Both the position numbers and the translations under genes were made by a program. The notes beneath the pieces are model-generated. The model searched no databases. It was given only the letters and a program-made list of their open reading frames with translations, and was not told the origin of the DNA. 64,000 nt of DNA from an uncultured Roseovarius sp. (GTDB lineage: Bacteria > Pseudomonadota > Alphaproteobacteria > Rhodobacterales > Rhodobacteraceae): NCBI GenBank assembly GCA_947497295.1, contig CANMFU010000002.1:372001-436000 (forward strand). The letters are read 5' to 3'. Numbering within the stretch: position 1 is the stretch's first letter; each line of letters opens with the position of its first letter. This document shows, piece by piece, positions 10,135-18,693 of this stretch.

Positions 10135-11736
10135 ATGGAACAGCATGATTACATCATCGTCGGCGCGGGATCGGCCGGCGCGGCGCTGGCGGCAAGGCTG
10201 GCCGGGGCGGGCAAATCTGTCCTGCTGCTGGAGGCCGGCGGCACCGGGCGGCATCCTTGGGTAAATATCCCGCTGGGTTATGGCAAAGTGTTCCACGACG
10301 CGCGCTTTAACTGGAAGTACAGCACCGAGCCTGAGCCAGAGCTGCTGAACCGCCCGATCTACTGGCCACGTGGCAAAGTCTTGGGCGGATCGTCGGCAAT
10401 CAACGCGATGGTCTGGGTGCGCGGGCATCCGCGCGACTATGCCGAATGGGGCGCCGCCGCGCCCGGCTGGGATTGGGCGGATGTCGCGCCGGTGTTCCGC
10501 CGGATCGAGCGGTGGTCAGGCGGTGCCTGCAATCATCGCGGTGGCGATGGCCCCTTGTCAGTGACGGATATGAGCGGCGCGATGCATCCCTTGACAAGGC
10601 GCTTTGTCGAGGCGGCGGCGCAGGCGGGTATCCCGACCAATACCGATTACAACGGCGCGGCGATGGAAGGGGCGGGGTTCTACCAGATCAGCACCTCTGG
10701 CGGACGACGCGCCTCGACCGCGCAGGCCTATCTGCTGGCCGCTCGCAAGCTGAAGAATCTGCGCGTTGAGACGGGCGCGATGGCGACACGCATCCTGATG
10801 GAGGGACGGCGCGCGACCGGGATCGAATACGTCAAGCGCGGCAAAAGGCATCGGACGCAGGCGCATGAGGTGATCCTCTGCGGCGGGGCGATCAACTCGC
10901 CCCAATTGCTGATGCTTTCGGGCATCGGGCCTGCCGAACATTTGCGTGAAACAGGGATCGACGTGGTCCATGATGCGCCCCATGTGGGCCAGAACCTGAT
11001 GGATCATCTGGGCAGCGATCACCTGTTTCGCACGCACGCGCCCAGCCTGAATCAGGTGCTGCGCCCGTGGTGGGGCAAGGCGATGGCCGGACTCCAGTAT
11101 GTGCTGACCCAAAAAGGCCCGCTGGCGATGAGCCTTAATCAGGGCGGCGGGTTCATCCGGCTGGCCGCCGGGGACGGCCCGCCCGACACGCAGCTGTATT
11201 TCTCACCGCTCAGCTATTCCAGCGCGCCCACGGGCAAGCGGCCCTTGATGAGCCCCGATCCCTTTCCGGCGGTGCGCATCGGGTTCAACCCCTGCAAGCC
11301 TACCAGCACCGGCAGCATTTCCCTGCGCAGCAGCGATCCAATAACACCGCCCGTCTTGCGCGGCGGATATCTGGCCACCGAACACGACCGCGAGCTGATG
11401 ATCGCAGGCACGCGCGAAGTGCGGCGTATCGCATCAATGCCGGCACTGAGGGGTGTTATAGAGACCGAGTTGGATCCTGGCCCAAACTGCGTGACTGACG
11501 ATGAAATCCTTGATTTTGCCCGCCGTGAGGCGTGGACAGTGTTCCACCAATGCGGCACCTGCCGGATGGGGCAGGATGCCGCCACCTCTGTCGTTGATCC
11601 GAAGCTACGCGTGCATGGCATAACCGGCCTGCGCGTTGCCGATGCGTCGATTTTCCCCACCATTCCCACAGGCAACACCAACGCCCCCGCCGTCATGGTG
11701 GGTGAGCGCGCGTTTGACCTGATCACCCGAGGTTAG
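10135..11736 (+). CDS. GMC-family FAD oxidoreductase (choline dehydrogenase-like)
   Basis: 533-residue flavoenzyme of the glucose-methanol-choline family. The FAD-binding motif GAGSAGAALAARL is at residues 10-22. The GMC signature 1 region is PRGKVLGGSSAINAMVWVRG. The C-terminal HQCGTCRMG has His471 as likely catalytic base, and GNTNAPAVMVGERA carries the partner Asn about 43-45 residues later. Such enzymes oxidise a primary or polyol alcohol to aldehyde or acid. In this operon it may act on the alcohol part of the imported amine, before the acid-sugar-type dehydratase. Close to BetA in pattern, but no betaine aldehyde dehydrogenase or betI is nearby, so I do not call it betA. Confidence 0.9.
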   Translation: MEQHDYIIVGAGSAGAALAARLAGAGKSVLLLEAGGTGRHPWVNIPLGYGKVFHDARFNWKYSTEPEPELLNRPIYWPRGKVLGGSSAINAMVWVRGHPRDYAEWGAAAPGWDWADVAPVFRRIERWSGGACNHRGGDGPLSVTDMSGAMHPLTRRFVEAAAQAGIPTNTDYNGAAMEGAGFYQISTSGGRRASTAQAYLLAARKLKNLRVETGAMATRILMEGRRATGIEYVKRGKRHRTQAHEVILCGGAINSPQLLMLSGIGPAEHLRETGIDVVHDAPHVGQNLMDHLGSDHLFRTHAPSLNQVLRPWWGKAMAGLQYVLTQKGPLAMSLNQGGGFIRLAAGDGPPDTQLYFSPLSYSSAPTGKRPLMSPDPFPAVRIGFNPCKPTSTGSISLRSSDPITPPVLRGGYLATEHDRELMIAGTREVRRIASMPALRGVIETELDPGPNCVTDDEILDFARREAWTVFHQCGTCRMGQDAATSVVDPKLRVHGITGLRVADASIFPTIPTGNTNAPAVMVGERAFDLITRG

Positions 11737-11742
11737 GCACAC

Positions 11743-12846
11743 ATGAAGATCCAGAAAATCGAATCCTTCACCACCGAGTTCGTGGGTTTCGTACGTCTGA
11801 CAGCCGAGGATGGCAGCATCGGCTGGGGGCAGGTTTCGACCTATCATTCGGACATCACCTGCATGGTGCTGCACCGGCAGGTCGCGCCGCATGTTTTGGG
11901 CCGCGATACTACCGATCTGGATGATCTGCTGGATCTGGTGGCAGAGCGGGAACATAAATTTCCCGGCTCCTACCTCCGGCGCGCGATGGGCGGCTTTGAT
12001 ACCGCGCTATGGGATATGCGCGGGCGGCAGGCGGGCAAATCCGTGGCCGAATTGCTGGGCGGCACGCCGGGGCGCATCCGCGCCTATGCCAGCTCGATGA
12101 AGCGCGACATCACGCCAAGGGCCGAGGCCGACCGGATGAAACGGCTGCGCGATACGCACGGCTTTGACGCGTTCAAGGTACGCGCCGGGGCCGAAGTGGG
12201 GCGCGGCCGCGATGAATGGCCGGGCCGGACCGAGGAAATTATCCCACTGATGCGCCGCGAAATGGGCAATGACGCGGCCCTGCTGATCGACGCCAATAGC
12301 TGTTACGCACCCGAACGCGCAATTGAAGTGGGCCGAATGCTGGAGGATCACGGATTTTCCCACTTTGAGGAGCCTTGCCCCTACTGGGAATTTGAGCAGA
12401 CCAAACAGGTCACCGATGCGCTGGATATCGACGTGACGGGGGGCGAGCAGGATTGCGACCTACCCACATGGAAGCGCATGATCGATATGCGCGCGGTGGA
12501 TATCGTGCAGCCTGACATCCTTTATCTGGGCGGTATCGCACGCACGTTGCGGGTTGCAAAAATGGCCGAAGCCGCAAACCTGCCGGTGACCCCTCACTGC
12601 GCGAACCTGTCATTGGTCACGCTGTTCACCATGCACCTTTTGCGCGCCATTCCGAACGCCGGCAAGTACCTTGAGTTCTCGATCGAAGGGGCGGATTATT
12701 ATCCGTGGCAGGATGGGCTCTTTACCTCGGACCCTTACGTCATCAAAGATGGTTACGCGACCGTGACAGACGCCCCCGGCTGGGGGATCGAGGTCGCGCC
12801 AGACTGGCTTACGCGTTCGCACTACAGCGTCTCAACCGCGGGTTAG
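11743..12846 (+). CDS. Mandelate racemase / acid-sugar dehydratase-like enolase-superfamily enzyme
   Basis: 367-residue member of the enolase superfamily, with an N-terminal capping domain and a C-terminal TIM barrel. Metal ligands are visible as D in LIDANSCY, E in HFEEPCPY and E in VTGGEQDCD. A general base Lys lies in FKVRAGAEVG, and His in PVTPHCANLS sits where MR-group enzymes carry the His of the His-Asp dyad. Such proteins abstract the proton alpha to a carboxylate, commonly dehydrating sugar acids. It lies 6 bp after the GMC dehydrogenase, which could supply such an acid. Substrate unknown. Confidence 0.85.
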   Translation: MKIQKIESFTTEFVGFVRLTAEDGSIGWGQVSTYHSDITCMVLHRQVAPHVLGRDTTDLDDLLDLVAEREHKFPGSYLRRAMGGFDTALWDMRGRQAGKSVAELLGGTPGRIRAYASSMKRDITPRAEADRMKRLRDTHGFDAFKVRAGAEVGRGRDEWPGRTEEIIPLMRREMGNDAALLIDANSCYAPERAIEVGRMLEDHGFSHFEEPCPYWEFEQTKQVTDALDIDVTGGEQDCDLPTWKRMIDMRAVDIVQPDILYLGGIARTLRVAKMAEAANLPVTPHCANLSLVTLFTMHLLRAIPNAGKYLEFSIEGADYYPWQDGLFTSDPYVIKDGYATVTDAPGWGIEVAPDWLTRSHYSVSTAG

Positions 12847-12869
12847 AGACGAATTCAGGGAGTTATCAG

Positions 12870-13229
12870 ATGATTAGCCTCGACAGTTTTAGCGATTTGG
12901 CCGCCATCGAAACCGGCGTGTTCAAGCCCAAGCCGACCACCCTGACAGAGGGCCAGACCGAGGCCGCGAACAATCTGTGGTCGTCGCCTGACGGGCTGAC
13001 GAATATTGGTGTCTGGGAATGCACGCCGGGGCGCTTTACCGCCGATCGCACGGCCGCAGGCGAGTATTGCCATATCATTGCGGGCCGGGCGACGGTGGTG
13101 AACCACGATGGCAGCAACCCGCGCGACATTGGCCCCGGCGATCTGCTGATCCTGCCGCAAGGCTGGAAGGGCGAATGGACGATTCACGAGCATATGCGCA
13201 AGCTGTATATCATCAGCCCGTCGGGCTGA
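12870..13229 (+). CDS. Small cupin (DUF861-type) protein
   Basis: 119-residue single-domain cupin of the DUF861 / ureidoglycine-aminohydrolase-like group. The protein contains GVWECTPGRF, GEYCHIIAGRATV and DIGPGDLLILPQGWKGEWTI, the two conserved cupin strands with the W-x-G-x-W end. An upstream in-frame start at 12705 lies in the previous gene; the ATG at 12870 has GGGAG upstream. These small cupins are common satellites of amine oxidase operons. Role unproven, perhaps ring-opening or hydrolysis of a breakdown product. Last gene of the operon. Confidence 0.8.
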   Translation: MISLDSFSDLAAIETGVFKPKPTTLTEGQTEAANNLWSSPDGLTNIGVWECTPGRFTADRTAAGEYCHIIAGRATVVNHDGSNPRDIGPGDLLILPQGWKGEWTIHEHMRKLYIISPSG

Positions 13230-13373
13230 GCGGTCAATGCTATTCAGCACTGGCTGACGTGCAGAAAACAACTGCCAGCCACCGATGGTCCTGTCAGTGG
13301 TGCAAACTCTGCGTTATCTGGGGAGAATGACATTATATCCCACAGAGGCGTCCATGCGCTCAGGTGACCGGCA

Positions 13374-14444
13374 ATGAAACTGACCCTGACAGACATTGCC
13401 CAGCTGGCGGAGTTGCCGGTCGATACGATCATCGACGCCCGCTCGCCCGCTGAGTATGCAGAAGACCATCTGCCCAGCGCGATCAACCTGCCCAGCCTGA
13501 GCGATGCCGAGCGGGCCAAGGTCGGCACAATTTATGTGCAGGATGACCGTTTCAAGGCGCGGCGCATCGGCGCGGCGCTGGTTGCGCGCAATGTGGCGTC
13601 GCATCTGGAGGGGCCGCTATCGGGCAAGGATGGCAGTTGGCGGCCGCTGGTTTACTGCTGGCGCGGCGGGCAAAGATCAGGCTCTTTCGCGTCGATACTG
13701 GAGCAGATCGGCTGGCGGGTGTCGCTGCTGGAGGGCGGCTATCGCGCCTATCGGCGGCTGGTGGTTGAGATGCTCTACGAGGCGCCTCTGGCTCTGACTC
13801 CGGTACTGCTGGATGGCAATACCGGCACGGCGAAAACGCGGCTGCTGGAGCTGCTGGAGGATGCCGGCGTTCAGGTGATCGACCTTGAAGGGCTGGCAAA
13901 TCATCGCGGCTCGGCCCTGGGGGCGCGGGCCGGCGGGCAGCCTTCGCAGAAGCTGTTCGACGGGCAGCTGGCGCAGCGGATCGCTGCACTGGACCCGGGT
14001 CGGCCAGTGGTGATCGAGGCCGAATCGCACAAGGTGGGCGCGCGCGTGGTGCCGCCCAGCCTGTGGAGCGCGATGAAGGCCGCGCCGGTGGTGCGTGTCA
14101 CCGCGCCGGTGGCGGCGCGCGCGGCCTATCTGGCAGACGCATATGGCGATATCACCGATCAGCCGGACCTGCTGAAGGGCAGTCTGGATTTGCTGCGCAA
14201 TCTGCGCGGGCATGAGACGGTGAATCACTGGCAGCGGATGGTCGATGGCTGTGATTTCGACACGCTTGCGAGGGAGTTGATCGTGCAGCATTACGATCCG
14301 GGCTATGATCGCGCCCGCATGCGCCATGATATGGCCCAGCCTGAGATGGTGAATTTGCCTGCGCTGGATGATGCGGCGTTGCAGGCTGCCCTGCCCGGTT
14401 TGATCGCGGCTATCAATCGCGCTTCAGGCTCGGACGCAGGGTGA
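13374..14444 (+). CDS. mnmH: tRNA 2-selenouridine synthase
   Basis: 356-residue MnmH/SelU (YbbB). It replaces the sulfur of 2-thiouridine at the tRNA wobble position with selenium, through geranylation, using selenophosphate. An N-terminal rhodanese domain (residues 1-130; IIDARSPAEYAEDHLPSA) carries the catalytic Cys95 in VYCWRGGQRSGS. A P-loop GNTGTAKT is at 148-155 in the C-terminal domain. Length matches the family. The gene converges on and overlaps by 32 bp the selD fusion gene that supplies its selenium donor. Confidence 0.93.
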   Translation: MKLTLTDIAQLAELPVDTIIDARSPAEYAEDHLPSAINLPSLSDAERAKVGTIYVQDDRFKARRIGAALVARNVASHLEGPLSGKDGSWRPLVYCWRGGQRSGSFASILEQIGWRVSLLEGGYRAYRRLVVEMLYEAPLALTPVLLDGNTGTAKTRLLELLEDAGVQVIDLEGLANHRGSALGARAGGQPSQKLFDGQLAQRIAALDPGRPVVIEAESHKVGARVVPPSLWSAMKAAPVVRVTAPVAARAAYLADAYGDITDQPDLLKGSLDLLRNLRGHETVNHWQRMVDGCDFDTLARELIVQHYDPGYDRARMRHDMAQPEMVNLPALDDAALQAALPGLIAAINRASGSDAG

Positions 14445-16623
14445 TCCGCCGCGGCGCGTCCAGCATTTCGCCGATTTGAAACGCGGGAATGCCTCTGGCC
14501 TGCATTTGCGCAAGTGCCTGTTGCGCGGCCTGTGGTGGCAGCGCGGCAAGAAATCCGCCAGCGGTTTGCGGATCGAACAGGATTTCGGCCGTGTCGGGGC
14601 TCAAACCCTCAATATCAGGCTCTGACCATGCGCGATTGGCCCCGTGCAGCGACGATCTGTGCCCCGCATCCAGCAGCGCTTGCGCACCGTCCAGCAGCGG
14701 TATCGCGTCCATATCCAGCGCAGCGCCACAGCCGCTGGCACGGCAAATTGCCAGCAGATGCCCGGCGAGGCCGAAGCCGGTGACGTCGGTCATCGCATGG
14801 GCCGATATCAGGCTCTGTGCAGCGGTTTTGGGACTGGTTGCCATGTGATCCAGCGCGCCCCGCACAACATCACCATCGGCGGCGCCGCGCATATCGGCGG
14901 CCAGTATGACGCCCGTGCCCAACGCGCCGGTCAGGATCAGCACGTCACCCGGCTGCGCACCGCCAATACCGACGGGCGCGCGGCCCTCGGGCATCAGCCC
15001 AGTGACGGTGAAGCCTATCGTCAGCTCGGCGCCTTGGGTGGTATGGCCGCCGATAATCTCGGCGCCAGCCTCGGCCATGATTTCCTGCGCGGCGGCCATG
15101 ATTTCGGCCAGTGTACGGGCCTGAAGCGGGCCGCTCATCCGGGGCAGGACAAGGTTGACCAGCGCCGCTTGCGGCGCGGCGCCCATGGCCCAGACATCGC
15201 CTAACGCGTGCAGCGCGGTGATGCGCGTCATCTGCCACGGATCGGCGGTAAAGGCGCGCAAGTGATCGGTGCTGATGACCTGCACCTGCCCGCCGATGCG
15301 CAGCGCACAAGCATCGTCGCCGGGGCGGATCAGCACATCGTCGCGCTGACCTGTCCGCGCGCCTGCAAGGGCCGTGCTCAGCGCCTCGGGGCCGACCTTG
15401 GCGCCGCAGCCGCCGCAGATCATGGGGTGATCGGACAGTTCCTGCGCGACGCCTTGGGCCGTTTCGCGCGGCAGCGGCGGCGTGGGCATGGCGGGCAGAT
15501 CGCGGAATTTTTGCATGAATTGCTGGTCGATCCGGTCCTTCCAGTGCCACAGGCCCGGCAGGTGGACGCCTAGCGCGCCACGGTCGGCTATCGCGGCTTT
15601 GCCGCCCAGCGAAATCAGCTTGAGATAACTTTTTTGCGGTTTGAAACGGCGGAACTGTCTCTGTTCCGTCAGGGCGGCGCGCAGATTGTCATGCAGGATC
15701 GGTGCGGCGCGAACGGCATAGACGCCTGCCTTGGGGCGGGGCGCGTGGGTCAGGTGGGCGCAATCGCCTGCGGCGAAGATCGCCGGATCGCAGGTGCTGC
15801 GCAGGTCCGGCCCAACCGAGATGAAACCATCGCTCAGCTCCAGCCCGGTCTGCGCCAGCCATGGCCACGGGCGGGCGCCAGCGGCACTGACGCAGAGCGC
15901 GGCGGGGATGGCGGTGCCATCTGCCAATGTGACACTATCATGGGTGATTTGCGCGATCCCGGCGCCTTCGCTCAGGGCAATGCCGACCTTTTGCATCTGC
16001 GCGCGCAGCAGGCGGGAGGTGCTGGCGGCAACACCGCTGAGCGCGGGCCCCGTGTCGATGACATGCACGCGGGCGGCGTGTTTTATCTGACGCAGCCGGT
16101 GATGCATCGCCAGCGCCAGCTCGATCCCCGCAACGCCGCCACCCAGCACGGCGCAGTCAGGCGCGGTCTTTCCTGCTGTCACGTTTGCAACGAAAGCCGC
16201 CCAGCGGTCGGCATAGGGTCCGAGCGGCTTGGCCGCGATGCCATGCGCCTGAAATCCGTTCACGTCGGCAGGGGCCGAGGTGATGCCGATGTCGATGGAC
16301 AGCACATCATAGGCAATATCGGGACGTCCCGACATCTGAACGCGGCGCGCTTCGCGGTCGATCCCTGTCGCATGCCCCACGATCAGCCGCGCGCCGGCAA
16401 AGCGGGCAAGGCGGCCAAGGTCGATGTCCAGGTCGCCGCGCGGATAATGGCCTGCAATATGGCCGGGCAGCATGCCGGTATAGGGCGCCTTTGGGTTCGG
16501 ATCGATCAGGGTCAGACGCGCGCCGGGTAGCGGGCTCATGCCCCACTTGCGCAGCACCAGCGCATGGGCATGGCCACCGCCGATCAGCACCAGGTCGCGT
16601 GTGAGGGGAAAATCACTGTCCAT
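14413..16623 (-). CDS. selD: Selenide, water dikinase fused to N-terminal FAD/NAD(P) oxidoreductase
   Basis: 736-residue two-domain protein. Residues 1 to about 390 are an NDH-2-like pyridine nucleotide-disulfide oxidoreductase (LVLIGGGHAHALVLRKWG; second nucleotide motif CAVLGGGVAGIELALA; FAAGDCAHL). From about 395 it is SelD, making selenophosphate from selenide and ATP. The SelD catalytic segment is CGGCGAKVGPE, where Cys406 aligns with the essential Cys17 and Lys409 with Lys20 of E. coli SelD; the second Cys of the usual GCGCK is Ala here. No TGA-encoded selenocysteine is evident. The ATG at 16623 was preferred over the longer frame to 16710, because the FAD domain starts directly after it. 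The oxidoreductase may feed reduced selenium to SelD; this is inference. Confidence 0.92.
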   Translation of the reverse strand: MDSDFPLTRDLVLIGGGHAHALVLRKWGMSPLPGARLTLIDPNPKAPYTGMLPGHIAGHYPRGDLDIDLGRLARFAGARLIVGHATGIDREARRVQMSGRPDIAYDVLSIDIGITSAPADVNGFQAHGIAAKPLGPYADRWAAFVANVTAGKTAPDCAVLGGGVAGIELALAMHHRLRQIKHAARVHVIDTGPALSGVAASTSRLLRAQMQKVGIALSEGAGIAQITHDSVTLADGTAIPAALCVSAAGARPWPWLAQTGLELSDGFISVGPDLRSTCDPAIFAAGDCAHLTHAPRPKAGVYAVRAAPILHDNLRAALTEQRQFRRFKPQKSYLKLISLGGKAAIADRGALGVHLPGLWHWKDRIDQQFMQKFRDLPAMPTPPLPRETAQGVAQELSDHPMICGGCGAKVGPEALSTALAGARTGQRDDVLIRPGDDACALRIGGQVQVISTDHLRAFTADPWQMTRITALHALGDVWAMGAAPQAALVNLVLPRMSGPLQARTLAEIMAAAQEIMAEAGAEIIGGHTTQGAELTIGFTVTGLMPEGRAPVGIGGAQPGDVLILTGALGTGVILAADMRGAADGDVVRGALDHMATSPKTAAQSLISAHAMTDVTGFGLAGHLLAICRASGCGAALDMDAIPLLDGAQALLDAGHRSSLHGANRAWSEPDIEGLSPDTAEILFDPQTAGGFLAALPPQAAQQALAQMQARGIPAFQIGEMLDAPRRITLRPSLKRD

Positions 16624-17034
16624 TATAAATGCGGATTTGCCTGATATTGGCCCGACTGTCGAGAGTGGGATAACGCGGCGGCGATTGGCGATCTGCCGCG
16701 ACAGGATCAATCTACGGGGTCACAAAGCAGGAGCAGTCATTTTAGTTTTCGTCTAAATCAGCATATCGAAGCGGCATGACCAAGGTCGGTGGATCGCACG
16801 ATCCAGGCAACTTTGGAAAGTAGACTTAGCACATCTACGAGGTCCATCGCCGTCTGGTGAAGATGATGTCCGAGCGCGGGATTTTGATCGTGCTCGTGGT
16901 TGACGAGGGTAAGGCGCCGACTGATGTCTTGAAAATGTACAACCGACCGCAAGAGTGGGTGACATGATGCTCGACGATTGCCCAGCCGATAGCGATATGG
17001 TCTAAGACGGACGTTCGGGCAGCACAGGTGGCAA
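16624..17034. other. 411-bp intergenic region with a coding-like remnant
   Basis: Between divergent selD and kdsB; presumably holds both promoters. No RNA gene or known element was recognised. Only one stretch (16830-16967, plus strand) reads like protein; the remainder shows no convincing open frame, repeat or terminator. Minus-strand frames of 70 and 98 codons here have unnatural composition and no ribosome sites. Confidence 0.4.
16830..16967 (+). pseudogene. Possible 45-codon gene remnant
   Basis: An open stretch with natural-looking residue use: it reads HIYEVHRRLVKMMSERG, then ILIVLVVDEGKAPTDVLK, then MYNRPQEWVT and a stop. Two in-frame stops lie just upstream and there is no ribosome site before the internal ATG at 16863. 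It resembles the C-terminal end of a lost gene. I do not recognise the family. Confidence 0.25.
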
Positions 17035-17823
17035 ATGAAAACGGTGATCTTCATTCCGGCGCGATACGCCTCAACGCGCTATCCAGGCAAGCCGCTGGTT
17101 GAACTGTGCCAGAAAGATGGCAGCGCCAAAAGCCTGATCCGAATGAGTTGGGACGCAGCCTGCGCGATTGAAGGAGTGGATGCGGTTTACGTCGCCACAG
17201 ATGACAAGCGCATTGCCGACCATGCGCGCGGATTTGGCGCCGAGGTGGTGATGACCTCCGAGGATTGCGAGAACGGCACGGCGCGCTGTGCGGATGCGCT
17301 GGCGCAGCTCAGCGAGATGCCGGATCTGGTGGTGAATTTTCAGGGCGATGCGCCGCTGACACCCCCATGGTTCGTGGAAAAGCTGATTGCGGCGATGAAG
17401 GCCGATCCGAGCGTGCAGATGGTCACGCCGGTGCTGCGCTGTGACCGGCAGACCTATGAGAATTTCATCGAAGATCGCAAAGAGGGCCGCGTTGGCGGCA
17501 CGACGGCGGTGTTTGATCGGCACATGAACGCGCTCTATTTTTCCAAGGAGGTGCTGCCCTATATCGCCCCCGGCAAGCTGCCGGAACCGATCCCGGTGTT
17601 TCACCATGTCGGAGTTTATGGTTATCGGCCAGATGCGCTGAAATCCTATGTTGATGCACCAGTTTCGGAGTTGGAGAGCCTTGAGGGGCTGGAGCAGTTG
17701 CGGTTCCTCGCGTCCGGCATCACGGTGCGCTGCGTCGAGGTGGACGCGCGCGGGCGGGTGTTCTGGGAGCTGAACAACCCCGGCGACGTCGCCCGCATCG
17801 AGGCGGCTCTGGAGGCACTATGA
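17035..17823 (+). CDS. kdsB: 3-deoxy-manno-octulosonate cytidylyltransferase
   Basis: 262-residue CMP-Kdo synthetase, activating Kdo with CTP for lipopolysaccharide inner-core assembly in the cytoplasm. The nucleotide-binding start IPARYASTRYPGKPL is nearly canonical, and the NFQGDAPLTPP segment carries the metal-binding Asp. Length is normal. It overlaps kdsA by 4 bp (ATGA), so the two steps of Kdo supply are translationally coupled. Confidence 0.95.
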   Translation: MKTVIFIPARYASTRYPGKPLVELCQKDGSAKSLIRMSWDAACAIEGVDAVYVATDDKRIADHARGFGAEVVMTSEDCENGTARCADALAQLSEMPDLVVNFQGDAPLTPPWFVEKLIAAMKADPSVQMVTPVLRCDRQTYENFIEDRKEGRVGGTTAVFDRHMNALYFSKEVLPYIAPGKLPEPIPVFHHVGVYGYRPDALKSYVDAPVSELESLEGLEQLRFLASGITVRCVEVDARGRVFWELNNPGDVARIEAALEAL

Positions 17824-18665
17824 TCGACACGCGCACCATCACCGTTGGCGATATTTCCATCGGCGCAAAGCATCCCTTTGCGCTGATCACCGGGCCGTGC
17901 CAGTTGGAGAGCTTAGATCACGCGCGCATGATGGCCGGGCGAATTGCCGAGGCTTGCGCGCCGACCGGCACGAAGTTCATCTTCAAGGCCAGCTATGACA
18001 AGGCGAACCGGTCGTCCCTGTCCACCCAGCGCGGGCTGGGGATGGACGAGGGGCTGAGCATCCTTGCCAAGATTCGTGACGAGTTCGGCTGCCCGGTTCT
18101 GACGGATGTGCATGACGCCCGGCAATGCGGCCCGGCGGGCGAGGTCGTGGATGTGATCCAGATCCCCGCCTTCCTGTGCCGGCAGACCGATCTGCTGCTG
18201 GCAGCGGGCGATACGGGCTGCGCGATCAACATCAAGAAGGGGCAGTTTCTGGCACCCTGGGACATGGGCAACGTCGCCGAGAAGATCGCCAGCACCGGGA
18301 ACGAACGGATCATGCTATGCGATCGCGGCACGTCCTTTGGCTATAACACGCTGGTCAGTGATTTTCGCGGCCTGCCGACCATGGCGCGCACCGGCTATCC
18401 TGTCGTGTTCGATGCGACCCATTCGGTGCAGCAGCCCGGCGGGCAAGGCACAACGTCAGGCGGGCAGCGTGAATTTGCGCCGGTACTGGCGCGCGCGGCG
18501 GTCGCGGTGGGGGTTTCGGCGCTGTTTATCGAAACGCATGAAGACCCAGATAATGCGCCCAGCGACGGGCCGAACATGATCCCGGTGGACAAGATGCAGG
18601 CGCTGATCGGACAATTGCGCAGCTTGGACGATCTGACAAAATCTCAGGACGACATCGCGCTGTAA
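17820..18665 (+). CDS. kdsA: 2-dehydro-3-deoxyphosphooctonate aldolase (Kdo-8-P synthase)
   Basis: 281-residue class I DAHP-synthase-like TIM barrel condensing arabinose 5-phosphate with PEP to Kdo 8-phosphate. Motifs include LITGPCQLES, FKASYDKANRSS (PEP and A5P binding), VLTDVHD and CDRGTSFGYN. The substrate-covering loop FDATHSVQQPGG and ALFIETHEDPDNAPSDGPNM are intact. Forms an operon with kdsB. Confidence 0.96.
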   Translation: MIDTRTITVGDISIGAKHPFALITGPCQLESLDHARMMAGRIAEACAPTGTKFIFKASYDKANRSSLSTQRGLGMDEGLSILAKIRDEFGCPVLTDVHDARQCGPAGEVVDVIQIPAFLCRQTDLLLAAGDTGCAINIKKGQFLAPWDMGNVAEKIASTGNERIMLCDRGTSFGYNTLVSDFRGLPTMARTGYPVVFDATHSVQQPGGQGTTSGGQREFAPVLARAAVAVGVSALFIETHEDPDNAPSDGPNMIPVDKMQALIGQLRSLDDLTKSQDDIAL

Positions 18666-18693
18666 CGCCCGGTCCATCAGGCGGAGCCAAGCC

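Noticed and set aside
10135..11736. Calling the GMC enzyme choline dehydrogenase betA
   Set aside because: Similar motifs, but no betB, betI or choline transporter nearby; neighbours point to another substrate.
13230..13373. Selenium-related riboswitch or tRNA-Sec gene upstream of mnmH
   Set aside because: Some imperfect hairpins, but no cloverleaf, CCA end or known riboswitch pattern.
16753..17054. Two small minus-strand genes (70 and 98 codons)
   Set aside because: No ribosome sites, odd composition, and overlap with the better plus-strand remnant and the kdsB start.
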